DNA from: Bacteroidota bacterium
GTDB lineage: Bacteria > Bacteroidota > Bacteroidia > UKL13-3
Direction of reading: 5' to 3'
Length of the DNA: 39,228 nt
Assembly: GCA_034439655.1 (NCBI GenBank)
Contig: JAWXAU010000004.1
Span: 1-39,228, forward strand
In this document: piece by piece, positions 1 to 7,972 of the stretch
Numbering within the stretch: position 1 is the stretch's first letter
Layout: the number at the start of each line of letters is the position of its first letter
The notes under the pieces: model-generated
What the model was told of the DNA's origin: nothing
The model's input: the letters and a program-made list of their open reading frames with translations, nothing else
The model's database searches: none
Program-made: the position numbers and the translations under genes

Positions 1-141
1 CCAAAAGAAAGGGACTAATTCCCCCGCATCCCGATAATTATCGGGATTAAGCGGGGCTTTCGGGATGTAGTTCGGCATTACCATTCTAAAAACTAAATCC
101 GCCACAGGCGGAGGACTATTTTAGTTTAAGAATTGGTATTA
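1..141. repeat. Dispersed palindromic element, copy A (left end cut by window)
   Basis: This copy shares long near-identical blocks with the copy at 32927. They include the inner hairpin around CCCGATAATTATCGGG, the CCCCGC...GCGGGG pair, the phrase GTAGTTCGGCATTACCATTCT, and the end palindrome with CCGCCACAGGCGG. It ends in GGTATT at 135-140. The left TATACC end lies outside the window. It is non-coding. Together with four other copies it forms a MITE/REP-like family. Confidence 0.75.
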
Positions 142-335
142 CTTTAGCTTTTGAAGGGGTACACCAAATTACATTTCTAGTTTGTGCTAATGTTTTGGAA
201 ATAGGAAATAGAAAAAAGAAAAATAGTAATATTACAATGCAAGGCTTTTCACTGACTTGTATAATAATTAGTAGTTCGCAAATCTAAGCAAAACAAATTA
301 ATTTCGGTATTTTTTACCACAGTACGCCGTTGGCG
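142..335. other. Gene-free AT-rich spacer
   Basis: No convincing reading frame, RNA gene or strong hairpin is visible here. The stretch lies between a dispersed repeat and the CACAGAG hairpin, downstream of the thioredoxin-like gene. Confidence 0.5.
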
Positions 336-435
336 AATCACAAAGTAAAAACACACAGAGTTACACTGAGTTTTTATATTGTTATAATATTAACCTCTGT
401 GAACCTCTGTGCCTAGCTCTGTGTTATACTTTGGT
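336..435. repeat. CACAGAG-type inverted repeat
   Basis: The left arm (336-370) carries CACAAAGT, CACACAGAG and TTACACTGAG. The right arm (394-435) carries CTCTGTG three times and then ATACTTTGGTT, which is the reverse complement of the left-arm theme. The arms form a long imperfect hairpin with an AT-rich loop. It lies 3' of the thioredoxin-like gene on the minus strand, so it may end that transcript. A second small hairpin, CTTCGT-tc-ACGAAG, lies at 449-462. Confidence 0.6.
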
Positions 436-493
436 TAAATAAAAGATTCTTCGTTCACGAAGCGTGATACTATGAAAGACGTTATAACGAAAA

Positions 494-937
494 TTAAAAA
501 CCTCTCTTATATTTCTTCATTGCTTTTTCTGCATCTTTTTGCAATTGGGCAGAGAACATAAATGTATTTGTTTGCCGTAATAATTTACCTTGCGGATTGA
601 AATAAAAATAACAAGGGTAACCTTCCACAGGGTATTCTGCTCTTAGCTTCCTAGCCTCCTTTGATTTTCCATCAGTTTTATAACATATAAAATTTTCGTT
701 CAAATAATTATATGCAGTATCGATGGTAAAAACCGAGTCTTCGGTAAATTCACAGAGTCCGCACCAAGTGGCAGTCATATATACCATTACAGGTTTGTTT
801 TCCGACTGAGCTTTTACAAATAAATCTTTCCAGGTTCCTGTAAAAAATTTAACTTCTTCACTGGAATTTAAAGTCTTAAAACTCATTCCTATTATAGAAA
901 TAAAAAATACGATACTGATTTTAATTCGGGCTTTCAT
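494..937 (-). CDS. Exported thioredoxin-like protein
   Basis: The protein has 147 residues. Residues 1-21 form a hydrophobic N-terminal export signal. A thioredoxin fold follows, with the redox motif C59-G-L-C62 in the context TATWCGLCEF and a later YPVEGYPCYFYF strand containing the cis-proline region. The pattern fits the thioredoxin_7/DUF255-like group of periplasmic thiol-disulphide proteins in Bacteroidota. The CGLC active site differs from the CGPC of classical thioredoxin, which suggests a different redox potential. The gene is 57 bases downstream of pfkA on the same strand and could be cotranscribed, though no functional link is evident. The substrate is unknown. Confidence 0.8.
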   Translation of the reverse strand: MKARIKISIVFFISIIGMSFKTLNSSEEVKFFTGTWKDLFVKAQSENKPVMVYMTATWCGLCEFTEDSVFTIDTAYNYLNENFICYKTDGKSKEARKLRAEYPVEGYPCYFYFNPQGKLLRQTNTFMFSAQLQKDAEKAMKKYKRGF

Positions 938-994
938 AATATTATATATTAAAATTGAAACGACTAACTATATAACGTAATTTGTTATATAATA

Positions 995-1963
995 TTATGC
1001 CAAGATGCTTGCCAACTTCAATAAACTTCTATCTACTTGCTTTCTTTTCCCAACAGCTTCGGCGAAAGGTGTGAGCAACAGCTCGTTGCTTACCAAACCC
1101 ACCATTTTATTTGTTTCGCCTTCCAGCAATTCCACCACGGCACCACTGCCCAATCGCGAGCCAAGAAGTCTGTCATACGCACTTGGTTTGCCGCCACGTT
1201 GTATATGCCCAAGGACCGAAACGCGAGGATCGAAACCGGGTATTGCGGCTTTCATTTTTTTTGCGATATCAAAGGCATTGCCTGCGTCATCACCTTCGGC
1301 AACCACTATAATAGAAAATGATTTTTGTTTGCGTTTTTCTTTTGAGAAAAAATTAATCAGATCATCTATTTTGGTTTTTTCTTCTGGAATTAAAATCGCT
1401 TCTGCACCACCGCCAATACCTACTTCCAAAGCTATAAATCCTGCATGGCGGCCCATTACTTCTACCAAAAAAACACGGTTATGCGAATCGGCGGTATCAC
1501 GGATTTTATCAATGGCGTCAATGGCTGTATTAATAGCAGTATCAAAACCTATCGTATAATCGGTGCCATATAAATCATTATCAATGGTGCCCGGCACACC
1601 CATAACGGTTATTCCCGATTCTCTACAAAATATTTCGGCACCTGTAAAAGTTCCATCGCCACCTATGGCAACCAATCCCTCTATTTGGTGCTGTTTCACC
1701 ATCTGTGCAGCTTTTGCCCTTCCCTCCGCCGTGCGGAACTCCTCGCTGCGACTAGTTTTGAGTATGGTCCCGCCTCGTTGTATAATATTAGCGACGGAAC
1801 GGGAGTTCATATCTATAATATCTCCATTAATCAATCCATCATAACCATTAACTATACCTTTTACTCCCACATTATAATATAATGCTGTGCGCACAACCGC
1901 ACGTATTGCGGCGTTCATGCCTGGGGCATCTCCCCCTGATGTAAATACGGCTATATTTTTCAT
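995..1963 (-). CDS. pfkA: ATP-dependent 6-phosphofructokinase
   Basis: This enzyme phosphorylates fructose 6-phosphate to fructose 1,6-bisphosphate, the committed step of glycolysis, in the cytoplasm. The 322-residue length is normal for bacterial PfkA. Visible motifs are TSGGDAPGMNAAIR (8-21, nucleotide site), GGDGT (101-105), PGTIDND (124-130, catalytic Asp), the EVMGRHAGF block, and LGHIQRGG near the C-terminus. A glycine follows GGD, as in ATP-dependent enzymes; PPi-dependent ones carry Asp there. A TAGATTTG promoter box lies 73 bases upstream on the minus strand. The thioredoxin-like gene follows after 57 bases. Confidence 0.96.
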   Translation of the reverse strand: MKNIAVFTSGGDAPGMNAAIRAVVRTALYYNVGVKGIVNGYDGLINGDIIDMNSRSVANIIQRGGTILKTSRSEEFRTAEGRAKAAQMVKQHQIEGLVAIGGDGTFTGAEIFCRESGITVMGVPGTIDNDLYGTDYTIGFDTAINTAIDAIDKIRDTADSHNRVFLVEVMGRHAGFIALEVGIGGGAEAILIPEEKTKIDDLINFFSKEKRKQKSFSIIVVAEGDDAGNAFDIAKKMKAAIPGFDPRVSVLGHIQRGGKPSAYDRLLGSRLGSGAVVELLEGETNKMVGLVSNELLLTPFAEAVGKRKQVDRSLLKLASILA

Positions 1964-2035
1964 AATTTTTTATCCCGAATTATTGTAATTACTTATGTTG
2001 GATTTAATGCTTTCGTTCCCGAACGCTTTCGGAAA

Positions 2036-2043
2036 CAAATCTA
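2036..2043 (-). promoter_or_regulatory. Candidate -7 box (TAGATTTG) for pfkA
   Basis: Read on the minus strand, the sequence is TAGATTTG, an exact match to the Bacteroidota -7 consensus TAnnTTTG. It implies a leader of roughly 65 nucleotides. A clear -33 TTG box was not found at the expected spacing. Confidence 0.4.
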
Positions 2044-2103
2044 AGCAAAATAAAATGAATTAACCGAATTTTAAAGAAATTTCAATTGCTTGATTTGAGT
2101 TCA

Positions 2104-2135
2104 AAAAAAACAGGCCGCCTTTTTGGGGCAGCCTG
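2104..2135 (-). terminator. Intrinsic terminator of the PKD-like lipoprotein gene
   Basis: The arms at 2111-2119 and 2127-2135 pair as CAGGCcGCC with GGCaGCCTG, one mismatch in nine. On the minus strand the stem is followed by seven T (2104-2110). It lies 23 bases after the stop of the 2158-3072 gene and before the pfkA promoter, so it separates the two units. Confidence 0.85.
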
Positions 2136-2157
2136 TTGAATATTACAAAATAATTTT

Positions 2158-3072
2158 TTATTTATCAGCTAATTTGATATCGAAGTTCAATTGACCAGCC
2201 ATTTTGGTGTCGTATGAACCACTAACTGTATTGATTTTAATCAATCCTTTTTTACCAGCTGCAGTAATGAAAGCTACCACTTGATTGGGCAGGGCAGTCT
2301 TGTATGAATCATTGTTTACACCAACTGCTGTTTGGGCAAGAATCATGGAGTCATTATTACATTGACCAAATTGCAACGGAGTTAAAGTAGTTAACTTGAA
2401 CAAGGTTTTATTCAATATGCTCCAGGTTGAAAGTTTGTATGCACCTGTATTGTCATATATTACTTTGGCATCAGCAGAATTTGGTGCAGCTAAGAAAGCA
2501 CCACCATTTGCAGCAGCTCTATGTCCAAAAACAAAATCTATTTTGCCAGCGTTTTGTTTGGCAGCAGCAATATCAACAGATGCCGTTGTTAAAGCCGTAC
2601 CCCAAAACTGTCCGTCAAGTGAAAATGCATTGTTCATAATAAAACCTGGGGTGGAAGTAATAGTTCCCCATGTGCTGGGAGTAGAAACGGTTATAGTGAA
2701 ATCTTTAGTGGCAGTTTTGCTTTTGTTATCAGTAACAGTGAAACTATACTTGATGGTAGCAATGCCAAAAGGAATGGTGTCAACAAATGCATAATTTTGA
2801 GAAGTGCCCGTTAAGCTTTCTGATTTGAAATTGGTGGCAGCAGTTGAGCCATATTGACGTGTTATGTCTAATTTGTCCAGTTTAGCGTCAGGGTCAGAGT
2901 TTAGAACAACAGTAAATGTAACGATTTCACCGGGGCCTTTGGTAGCTGCTGATGCATCAGGTAAAAAAGCAATTGTTGGTTCCACGGTGTCAGTTTTTTT
3001 GCAACCGCTGAACAATGCTGTGCCAATGAACGCAATGGCAGCAAACGATAAAATGTGTGTAATTTTTTTCAT
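2158..3072 (-). CDS. Secreted lipoprotein with PKD/Ig-like domain
   Basis: The protein has 304 residues. The N-terminus is a lipoprotein signal with lipobox FSGC and the lipidated Cys at about residue 24, followed by KKTD. Residues of about 33-130 alternate in short beta strands typical of a PKD or Ig-like module, with the phrases ATIKYSFTVTDNKS and TKDFTITV. The rest is a low-charge beta-rich domain with no catalytic motif that I recognise. It should be anchored in the outer or inner membrane facing the periplasm or surface. It is a single-gene unit with its own promoter box and a strong terminator. The function is unknown. Confidence 0.75.
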   Translation of the reverse strand: MKKITHILSFAAIAFIGTALFSGCKKTDTVEPTIAFLPDASAATKGPGEIVTFTVVLNSDPDAKLDKLDITRQYGSTAATNFKSESLTGTSQNYAFVDTIPFGIATIKYSFTVTDNKSKTATKDFTITVSTPSTWGTITSTPGFIMNNAFSLDGQFWGTALTTASVDIAAAKQNAGKIDFVFGHRAAANGGAFLAAPNSADAKVIYDNTGAYKLSTWSILNKTLFKLTTLTPLQFGQCNNDSMILAQTAVGVNNDSYKTALPNQVVAFITAAGKKGLIKINTVSGSYDTKMAGQLNFDIKLADK

Positions 3073-3100
3073 GTTTTTTAAATTTTAATTTTAGCCATTG

Positions 3101-3108
3101 CAAAGATA
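3101..3108 (-). promoter_or_regulatory. Candidate -7 box (TATCTTTG) for the lipoprotein gene
   Basis: On the minus strand this reads TATCTTTGC, an exact TAnnTTTG match 29 bases before the ATG at 3072. It sits in the 65-base gap between corA and the lipoprotein gene. Confidence 0.5.
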
Positions 3109-3137
3109 AGACCATATATCATTAGATAAAAAAAATA

Positions 3138-4247
3138 TTAAATCCATCTCTTGTACCTAAAGTAGATAAGCTCAGCCATAGCAAGTATGAACATGCCTAT
3201 CAAAACATATAAATACCCATGAGGATGATGCAACTCGGGCATATTGTCAGCCGCAAAATTTCCATTAGAGTCGGTCTGCGAAAAATTCATTCCATAAACC
3301 CCAGCAATAAAGGTAAGTGGGATAAAAATACTAGAGATTACCGTAAGCACTTTCATTACTTCGCTCATTTTATTGTTCTGCGAGCTTAAGTAAACATCGG
3401 CCAAGGAGTAAGAAATTTCCTTGTGGCTTTCTATAATATCAATTATCTGTACACAATGGTCGTAGGTATCACGTAAATATATTTTTAGTTTATCATCAAT
3501 ATAATGGTGTTCGAAACGAATGAGTTCATTTATTTTGTCACGCTCAGCCCAAATCGCTTTACGAAGGAAGAATACTTCACGTTTGGTATTTTGAATTTCT
3601 GATAGCAAAGATTTTTCGGGCGATTTCAGCAATTTTGATTCGAGGTCGTCCAAGCGGTCGCCTATTTCCTCCAACATCGGATAGTAATTATCAACGATAG
3701 CATCCATTAGGAAATAAGCCAATTGCATGGCATTGCCACTGCGTAAGCTTGTTTTGCTTTTGCGAAGTTTTTCCCTCACTGGTTCAAACGCATCTTCATC
3801 GTCTTCTTGAATAGTAAGCAATATGTTTTCATATACAAAAAAACTCACTTGTTCATTGGTCAAAGTTCTGGAAATTTTATTATAATATAACATGCGTGAC
3901 ACCAAGAATAAATGACTATGATATTCCTCCACCTTAGGTCTTTGGTAAAGGTTTATCATATCCTCCATTTCCAGTTCGTGTAGGTTGAAAATTTTACCCA
4001 GCTCGTCAGCAATATCTTTACTGCATTTGCCCTCAATATCTATCCACAGTATCTTGTTTTGTGATTTATTTTTTACTGCATCAGTTATCTGCTCTACAGT
4101 CTCAATGGATTGCTCGTCGTATAATTCGCTGTTGTATATATACATCGTTGCAGGTGGAAGTACTGCTGCATGGTAAGGCAAGCCAGATATGATATTCTCC
4201 TGTATGTCAATCGACTGTTTTTGTGTTCTTTTTTTTACAAAATTCAT
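3138..4247 (-). CDS. corA: CorA-type magnesium/divalent cation channel
   Basis: CorA forms pentameric inner-membrane channels for Mg2+ (or Co2+). The 369-residue protein has a large charged N-terminal cytoplasmic domain, including a long helix with the ILLTIQEDDEDAFEPVREKL region. Two C-terminal membrane helices follow. The family signature YGMNF is present (GMN about 319-321), and the periplasmic loop contains MPEL, which follows the usual MPEL variant. The chain ends with a basic tail, RYKRWI, facing the cytoplasm. The upstream region carries a dispersed repeat, not a recognisable Mg2+ riboswitch. Confidence 0.93.
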   Translation of the reverse strand: MNFVKKRTQKQSIDIQENIISGLPYHAAVLPPATMYIYNSELYDEQSIETVEQITDAVKNKSQNKILWIDIEGKCSKDIADELGKIFNLHELEMEDMINLYQRPKVEEYHSHLFLVSRMLYYNKISRTLTNEQVSFFVYENILLTIQEDDEDAFEPVREKLRKSKTSLRSGNAMQLAYFLMDAIVDNYYPMLEEIGDRLDDLESKLLKSPEKSLLSEIQNTKREVFFLRKAIWAERDKINELIRFEHHYIDDKLKIYLRDTYDHCVQIIDIIESHKEISYSLADVYLSSQNNKMSEVMKVLTVISSIFIPLTFIAGVYGMNFSQTDSNGNFAADNMPELHHPHGYLYVLIGMFILAMAELIYFRYKRWI

Positions 4248-4305
4248 AAGCTTAAAGTGGTCCTTTACTAAATAACCTTGACTGTTTTAATTGGTTTATT
4301 GATGT

Positions 4306-4442
4306 TATACCGAAACTCAATATATAATAGTCCAAAAAAAGGCGGACTAATCCCGAATGCTTTCGGGATGTAGTTCGGCATTACCATTCTAAAAACTAAT
4401 CCGCCACAGGCGAAGAACTATTATAGTTTTAGAAATGATATT
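4306..4442. repeat. Dispersed palindromic element, copy B
   Basis: It starts with TATACCGAAACTCAATATAT. It contains the AGTCC...GGACT hairpin, a short CCCGAATGCTTTCGGG stem-loop, GTAGTTCGGCATTACCATTCT, and the end palindrome around CCGCCACAGGCG. It finishes with ATGATATT, a slightly decayed form of the GGTATA end. It lies about 60 bases upstream of corA in the gap after the DUF2079 gene. Confidence 0.8.
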
Positions 4443-4635
4443 ATTTATCATTGTTATACTTTTATAATTATCTTTAGAAGGCAGAGGAGTTTACATACTC
4501 GCCACCTTCCTTTGATTTTTTTCCACTGCAAATATAATCCTTTTAAAATTGTGTCGGTGCTTTTCTCTTTAATTCTTTATATGGTTTTTCGTCATTATAG
4601 CGTCGCATTTCGGTCAACGTCTTATAAACCCCTAT
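4443..4635. other. Gene-free spacer with one hairpin
   Basis: A stem-loop with arms GAAGG (4477-4481) and CCTTC (4505-4509), and an inner GAGT/ACTC pair, is followed on the plus strand by TTTGATTTTTTT. It resembles an intrinsic terminator on a strand that has no gene here. A weak -7-like TATCTTTA lies just before it. No coding frame is supported. Confidence 0.35.
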
Positions 4636-4707
4636 TGCCTGTTGCCCACTGTCTACTGCCTACGCTCTACCACCCACTGTCTACTGTCTACTGTCTAATG
4701 TCTACTA
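4636..4707. repeat. Heptamer tract (CTGTCTA / TAGACAG)
   Basis: Repeated variants of CTGTCTA follow one another with about seven-base spacing, interleaved with TGCCTAC and CACCCA. Read on the minus strand it is TAGACAG-type and starts right after the stop codon of the DUF2079 gene. The same heptamer in the same orientation relative to its gene follows guaA. Confidence 0.65.
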
Positions 4708-4710
4708 TAT

Positions 4711-6195
4711 TCACTTCCTCTTTAGCAAAACCGCATTCCCTGTTTCAGATAACATAGTGAAATGATTGGTATAGTATTTCATCGTGTCAATATGCTGCTG
4801 CTCGTTAAGCGGGTAGGTACTGTAATATTTTTTGAAAGTGATGATATATTCTGCATCGCTAACAGAAGGAAACGCATAAAGTTTCTTTACTCCTGACAAA
4901 TGAGGCGTGATATTGGAGTGGGCACTCACGATAGCATCGGCAGGAACCTTGCGAAGCAAATCATAAGTTTCTTGTACCATGTGCAAACTATTGTTTTTAT
5001 TATTGACGAAAGTTGAAACCGAATCTTGAAAAACACCTAGTTCTCCCCGCAGAACTGCTACACTTACTGCAAGCGAACTCAAAATGAAAAACATATAAAA
5101 AATCAACCTGTAACGTACCCTTTTTAAAAGCATGCAAACTTCTAAAACCAATAACGACAATAACGGCACAAACTCAATGGAATAATGAAAATTGACACCC
5201 CATAAACTGCTATCGTAGCCCAACATTTTTTGCAAATAAATAGGCAAAAGCATCAATAAAAATACAGGTCTAACTAAAAATAATATACCTCCGCACGCCA
5301 TCACACAAAGGTGAAGCTGCATCTTTATCATGTCATTTAGTGGATCGAGACTGGTATTAGTAAATAGTAATTTTAGTATTTCAATGGGATGCAAAAAAAC
5401 ATATTGAGCCACCTCGCCTGTGGTATGCCCGAGTGCTTGAAAACGCATATAGTGTGCCTGTTGAACGGTATGATTTACAGCAGGTATAATATAACTGGTT
5501 ACTACAACAGAATATATAATAGGCAACATGATAATGATTGTGTGAAATAGGGGTCTGCTTTTGAGTATTACAAATTTATTTTTTATATGAAATCCTAACA
5601 AAAGAAAACACATCCAAAAGCCAATATTCTCGCGGCAGATAAGCATCAGCACAAAAAACAGAGCAAACTTTTTCCAGTTTTTTCTTTCAAATTGATATAA
5701 TAATGCAGGCACCATCAAAGCTGCCAAAACATTGGTGTGAAAGTCGAAAGAGATGGCTGAATATATACCCCAAATACTAAAGAAATGTAGAAGTGCCAAA
5801 TTCGCATACAATTGGTTTTGGGTTTTCAACAATACATACTTCCTTATATATACTGCAGCTATTGCCACAAACAGAATCTGTATAATTAATAAAGTATACG
5901 AACCAAATATATAATATAAGGGTGAGAGTAAAAATACAATTAATGAAAAATGGTCACCCAAAAAATTGACTACTTTGTCTTCGAGCAAAAGTGTGATATA
6001 GTTTTGCTGCAAATGGGCATAATCGTATAGTGCTTTATTGAACAAACCCAAATCGAGGGCCGCGGTTTTAAATAGGTAGTGGTTGCCCAATGACCATGCG
6101 GCCAAAAATAAAGAAACGAATATAATAAGAACGCTGCCAAATTTTTTGGAGCTGAAAACTTGCAGAAATATTAGTTTTAAATTTTCCACATCCAA
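4711..6195 (-). CDS. DUF2079 polytopic membrane protein
   Basis: The protein has 494 residues with roughly ten hydrophobic segments. The N-terminal half has the conserved DUF2079 phrases: DLGLFNKALYDYAH after the first helix, NFLGDHFSLIVFLLSPLYY, SAISFDFHTN and LICRENIGFW. The acidic and His residues in these loops, and the GT-C-like topology, suggest an inner-membrane glycosyltransferase-like enzyme acting on a lipid carrier, but no activity is established for the family. The C-terminal 90 residues form a soluble domain with ISAHSNITPHLSG. The gene overlaps the end of ilvE by 19 bases, so it is probably translated in coupling with it. Confidence 0.82.
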   Translation of the reverse strand: MDVENLKLIFLQVFSSKKFGSVLIIFVSLFLAAWSLGNHYLFKTAALDLGLFNKALYDYAHLQQNYITLLLEDKVVNFLGDHFSLIVFLLSPLYYIFGSYTLLIIQILFVAIAAVYIRKYVLLKTQNQLYANLALLHFFSIWGIYSAISFDFHTNVLAALMVPALLYQFERKNWKKFALFFVLMLICRENIGFWMCFLLLGFHIKNKFVILKSRPLFHTIIIMLPIIYSVVVTSYIIPAVNHTVQQAHYMRFQALGHTTGEVAQYVFLHPIEILKLLFTNTSLDPLNDMIKMQLHLCVMACGGILFLVRPVFLLMLLPIYLQKMLGYDSSLWGVNFHYSIEFVPLLSLLVLEVCMLLKRVRYRLIFYMFFILSSLAVSVAVLRGELGVFQDSVSTFVNNKNNSLHMVQETYDLLRKVPADAIVSAHSNITPHLSGVKKLYAFPSVSDAEYIITFKKYYSTYPLNEQQHIDTMKYYTNHFTMLSETGNAVLLKRK

Positions 6196-7229
6196 CCGTG
6201 TTTGTCGTCGGCCTTAAAGGATTTTATATCATTGAGTTCTTTGGCCAATTTGGTAGAGATCACACATTGGTCGATGGGCAATAATTGGTACTCTTTTTCA
6301 TTATAACTGAACGAACTAAAATGAGCTACTGTTGCTGCGGTACCGGTACCAAAACCTTCGGTAAGCTTCCCGCTATTAGCCCAATCCATCAATTCGTTTA
6401 TACTAATTCGGGCTTCCACCACTTCTATATTATTGTCTTTGGCCAATTGTATAATAGACGCACGCGTATAGCCATCTAAAATGGTTCCTTCTAGTTTGGG
6501 AGTATATAGTTTGCCGTCGGCTACAAAAAATAAATTCATTGTTCCCGATTCTTCCAAATATTTTTGTTCACGACCGTCTAACCATATAATTTGATCGAAG
6601 CCTTTATCATGTGCCAATTTGGTGGGCAACATACTTGCTCCATAATTTCCAGCAGCTTTTGCAAATCCCTCTCCGCCCTCTACGGCTCTCACATAATGCT
6701 GCTCGGCAACCACCCTCAAAGCCCTACTGTAAAAAGGATTAGCAGGACAACATATAATCATAAATTTATAATTGTTAGAGGGGCGAACACCTATACAATC
6801 GTCGGTGGCAAACATAAATGGACGTACATATAGTGCAGAACCTTTATGGGTTGGAATCCATTCTTTATCAATGTTTACAAGGGTTTGCAATGATTCAATA
6901 AATATCTCTTTGGGCAAGGTGGGCATACACAATCGCTCTGCCGACACATTCAAACGGTGCCAATTATCTAAAGGGCGAAATAAATATGCACTACCATCGG
7001 CATGCTTGTGTGCCTTCATCCCCTCAAACAAACTTTGTCCATAGTGTATAGCCGATAAAGCAGGACTAATACTAATATTTCCATAAGGTTCGATGCTGGG
7101 CCTAACCCACTGTCCGTCTTCAAAATCGACCGTAAACATGTGGTCGGTGAAAATCTTGCCAAATGGAATATTGTTAAAATCTAGGGAAGGTAAGCGTGAT
7201 TCTTTGCTAAGTATGATGTTAATTTGCAT
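6177..7229 (-). CDS. ilvE: Branched-chain amino acid aminotransferase
   Basis: This PLP enzyme transfers the amino group between glutamate and the branched-chain 2-oxo acids, the last step of Ile, Leu and Val synthesis. I place the start at the ATG at 7229 (MQINIILSKE), giving 350 residues. A longer open frame reaches 7472 but overlaps the divergent gene and lacks family features. Motifs of the type II (eukaryote-like) branch are YGQSLFEGMKAH (63-74), YVRPF (134-138), GFAKAAGNYGAS (188-199, with the PLP lysine at K191) and EESGTMN (226-232). The DUF2079 gene overlaps its 3' end. No promoter box matches exactly; CATATTTG lies upstream inside the divergent gene. Confidence 0.94.
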   Translation of the reverse strand: MQINIILSKESRLPSLDFNNIPFGKIFTDHMFTVDFEDGQWVRPSIEPYGNISISPALSAIHYGQSLFEGMKAHKHADGSAYLFRPLDNWHRLNVSAERLCMPTLPKEIFIESLQTLVNIDKEWIPTHKGSALYVRPFMFATDDCIGVRPSNNYKFMIICCPANPFYSRALRVVAEQHYVRAVEGGEGFAKAAGNYGASMLPTKLAHDKGFDQIIWLDGREQKYLEESGTMNLFFVADGKLYTPKLEGTILDGYTRASIIQLAKDNNIEVVEARISINELMDWANSGKLTEGFGTGTAATVAHFSSFSYNEKEYQLLPIDQCVISTKLAKELNDIKSFKADDKHGWMWKI

Positions 7230-7277
7230 CGGCTTTTTGAATGATTGAAGCCGCGAAATTGACCTTTTTTTTTCATT

Positions 7278-7751
7278 ATGCAACCTGATTTTGATACAAA
7301 TATGAAAACAACTGATTTGCAGACACTTACAAATTTGTTTGACGGCGAAATATATTTGCCCGTCGAACCTTTGGACCCTAATATGCCCCTGCAATATAGT
7401 GGCAGTATGGATAAAGGTATATTGATGCTGCTGCCGCAAAAGCTTGATACAGCAGACCTTGACCAATTGCAAAAAATATGTACCTTCCTCAAATTAGAAA
7501 TGAAGGAAGTGGCAATAGCCAATGTGAATGAGCAAACCATCACCAAGGAAAAAATTGCAGAACTAAAAACCTTGAAATTGATTTGTTGGGGCATCGACCC
7601 CTCAACTTATTTTAATTGTGGCTCCGATTTATACACACCAATGGAAATTGATGGGATTAAAATTATATACACAGCTACCTTGGCTCAAATAAGCATCGAC
7701 AGTGCTTCTAAAAAAGTATTGGCTTCTGCTTTATTAATAATGTTTAGCTAG
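7278..7751 (+). CDS. Conserved-looking hypothetical protein
   Basis: The protein has 157 residues; another in-frame ATG lies at 7302. It is soluble with no signal peptide. It has an alternating alpha/beta pattern: GILMLLPQKL, ICTFLKLEMKEVAIANV, TLKLICWGID and GIKIIYTATLAQI. This suggests a small Rossmann-like or P-loop-like fold without nucleotide-binding motifs. I do not recognise the family. It is divergent from ilvE with only 48 bases between the starts, so the two must share or overlap promoters. The clean length and codon use support a real gene. Confidence 0.7.
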   Translation: MQPDFDTNMKTTDLQTLTNLFDGEIYLPVEPLDPNMPLQYSGSMDKGILMLLPQKLDTADLDQLQKICTFLKLEMKEVAIANVNEQTITKEKIAELKTLKLICWGIDPSTYFNCGSDLYTPMEIDGIKIIYTATLAQISIDSASKKVLASALLIMFS

Positions 7752-7972
7752 CGGGGGGTTGGTTCGCCAGTGGCAATGGGGGCTAACGCAAACTAAATAT
7801 TTTCTTGTCGATGGTTATTCAAGTATTATATAGTAATAATTCAGGGTCTTAAATGTTCCAGAATCCATTTCAGCCGACTGGCCCTATCTCCTGAATCCCG
7901 TTCTTGACATTTATTTTTTGCCTTGTAATTTTCTTTGCCCTATTTTTGGCAACTCATTTAACCAATATTATT
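7752..7972. other. Intergenic region upstream of the DUF4836-like gene
   Basis: No gene is visible. The region holds the candidate -7 box at 7941-7948. A run of six G follows the stop of the previous gene, but no clear terminator hairpin was found. Confidence 0.4.
7941..7948 (+). promoter_or_regulatory. Candidate -7 box (TATTTTTG)
   Basis: This exact TAnnTTTG match lies 25 bases before the ATG at 7973. Its position inside the longer open frame (from 7904) argues for the 7973 start. Confidence 0.45.

Noticed and set aside
1005-1559. 184-codon plus-strand open frame
   Set aside because: It is the antisense of pfkA and has no domain features.
4248-4442. Mg2+ riboswitch or leader upstream of corA
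   Set aside because: The structured sequence there is a copy of the dispersed element found at four other unrelated sites, and no known Mg2+ sensor fold was recognised.
4636-4707. CRISPR array
   Set aside because: Units are about seven bases, contiguous and without unique spacers; no cas genes are present.
4512-4757. 81-codon plus-strand frame
   Set aside because: Most of it is translated from the CTGTCTA heptamer tract and the 3' end of the DUF2079 gene on the other strand.
7181-7594. 137-codon minus-strand frame and the 5' extension of ilvE to 7472
   Set aside because: Both overlap the divergent 7278-7751 gene. The ilvE family begins at the 7229 Met, and the extra residues are not family-like.
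7904-7972. Longer N-terminus for the DUF4836-like protein
   Set aside because: A promoter box lies inside it, and the signal anchor fits the 7973 start.
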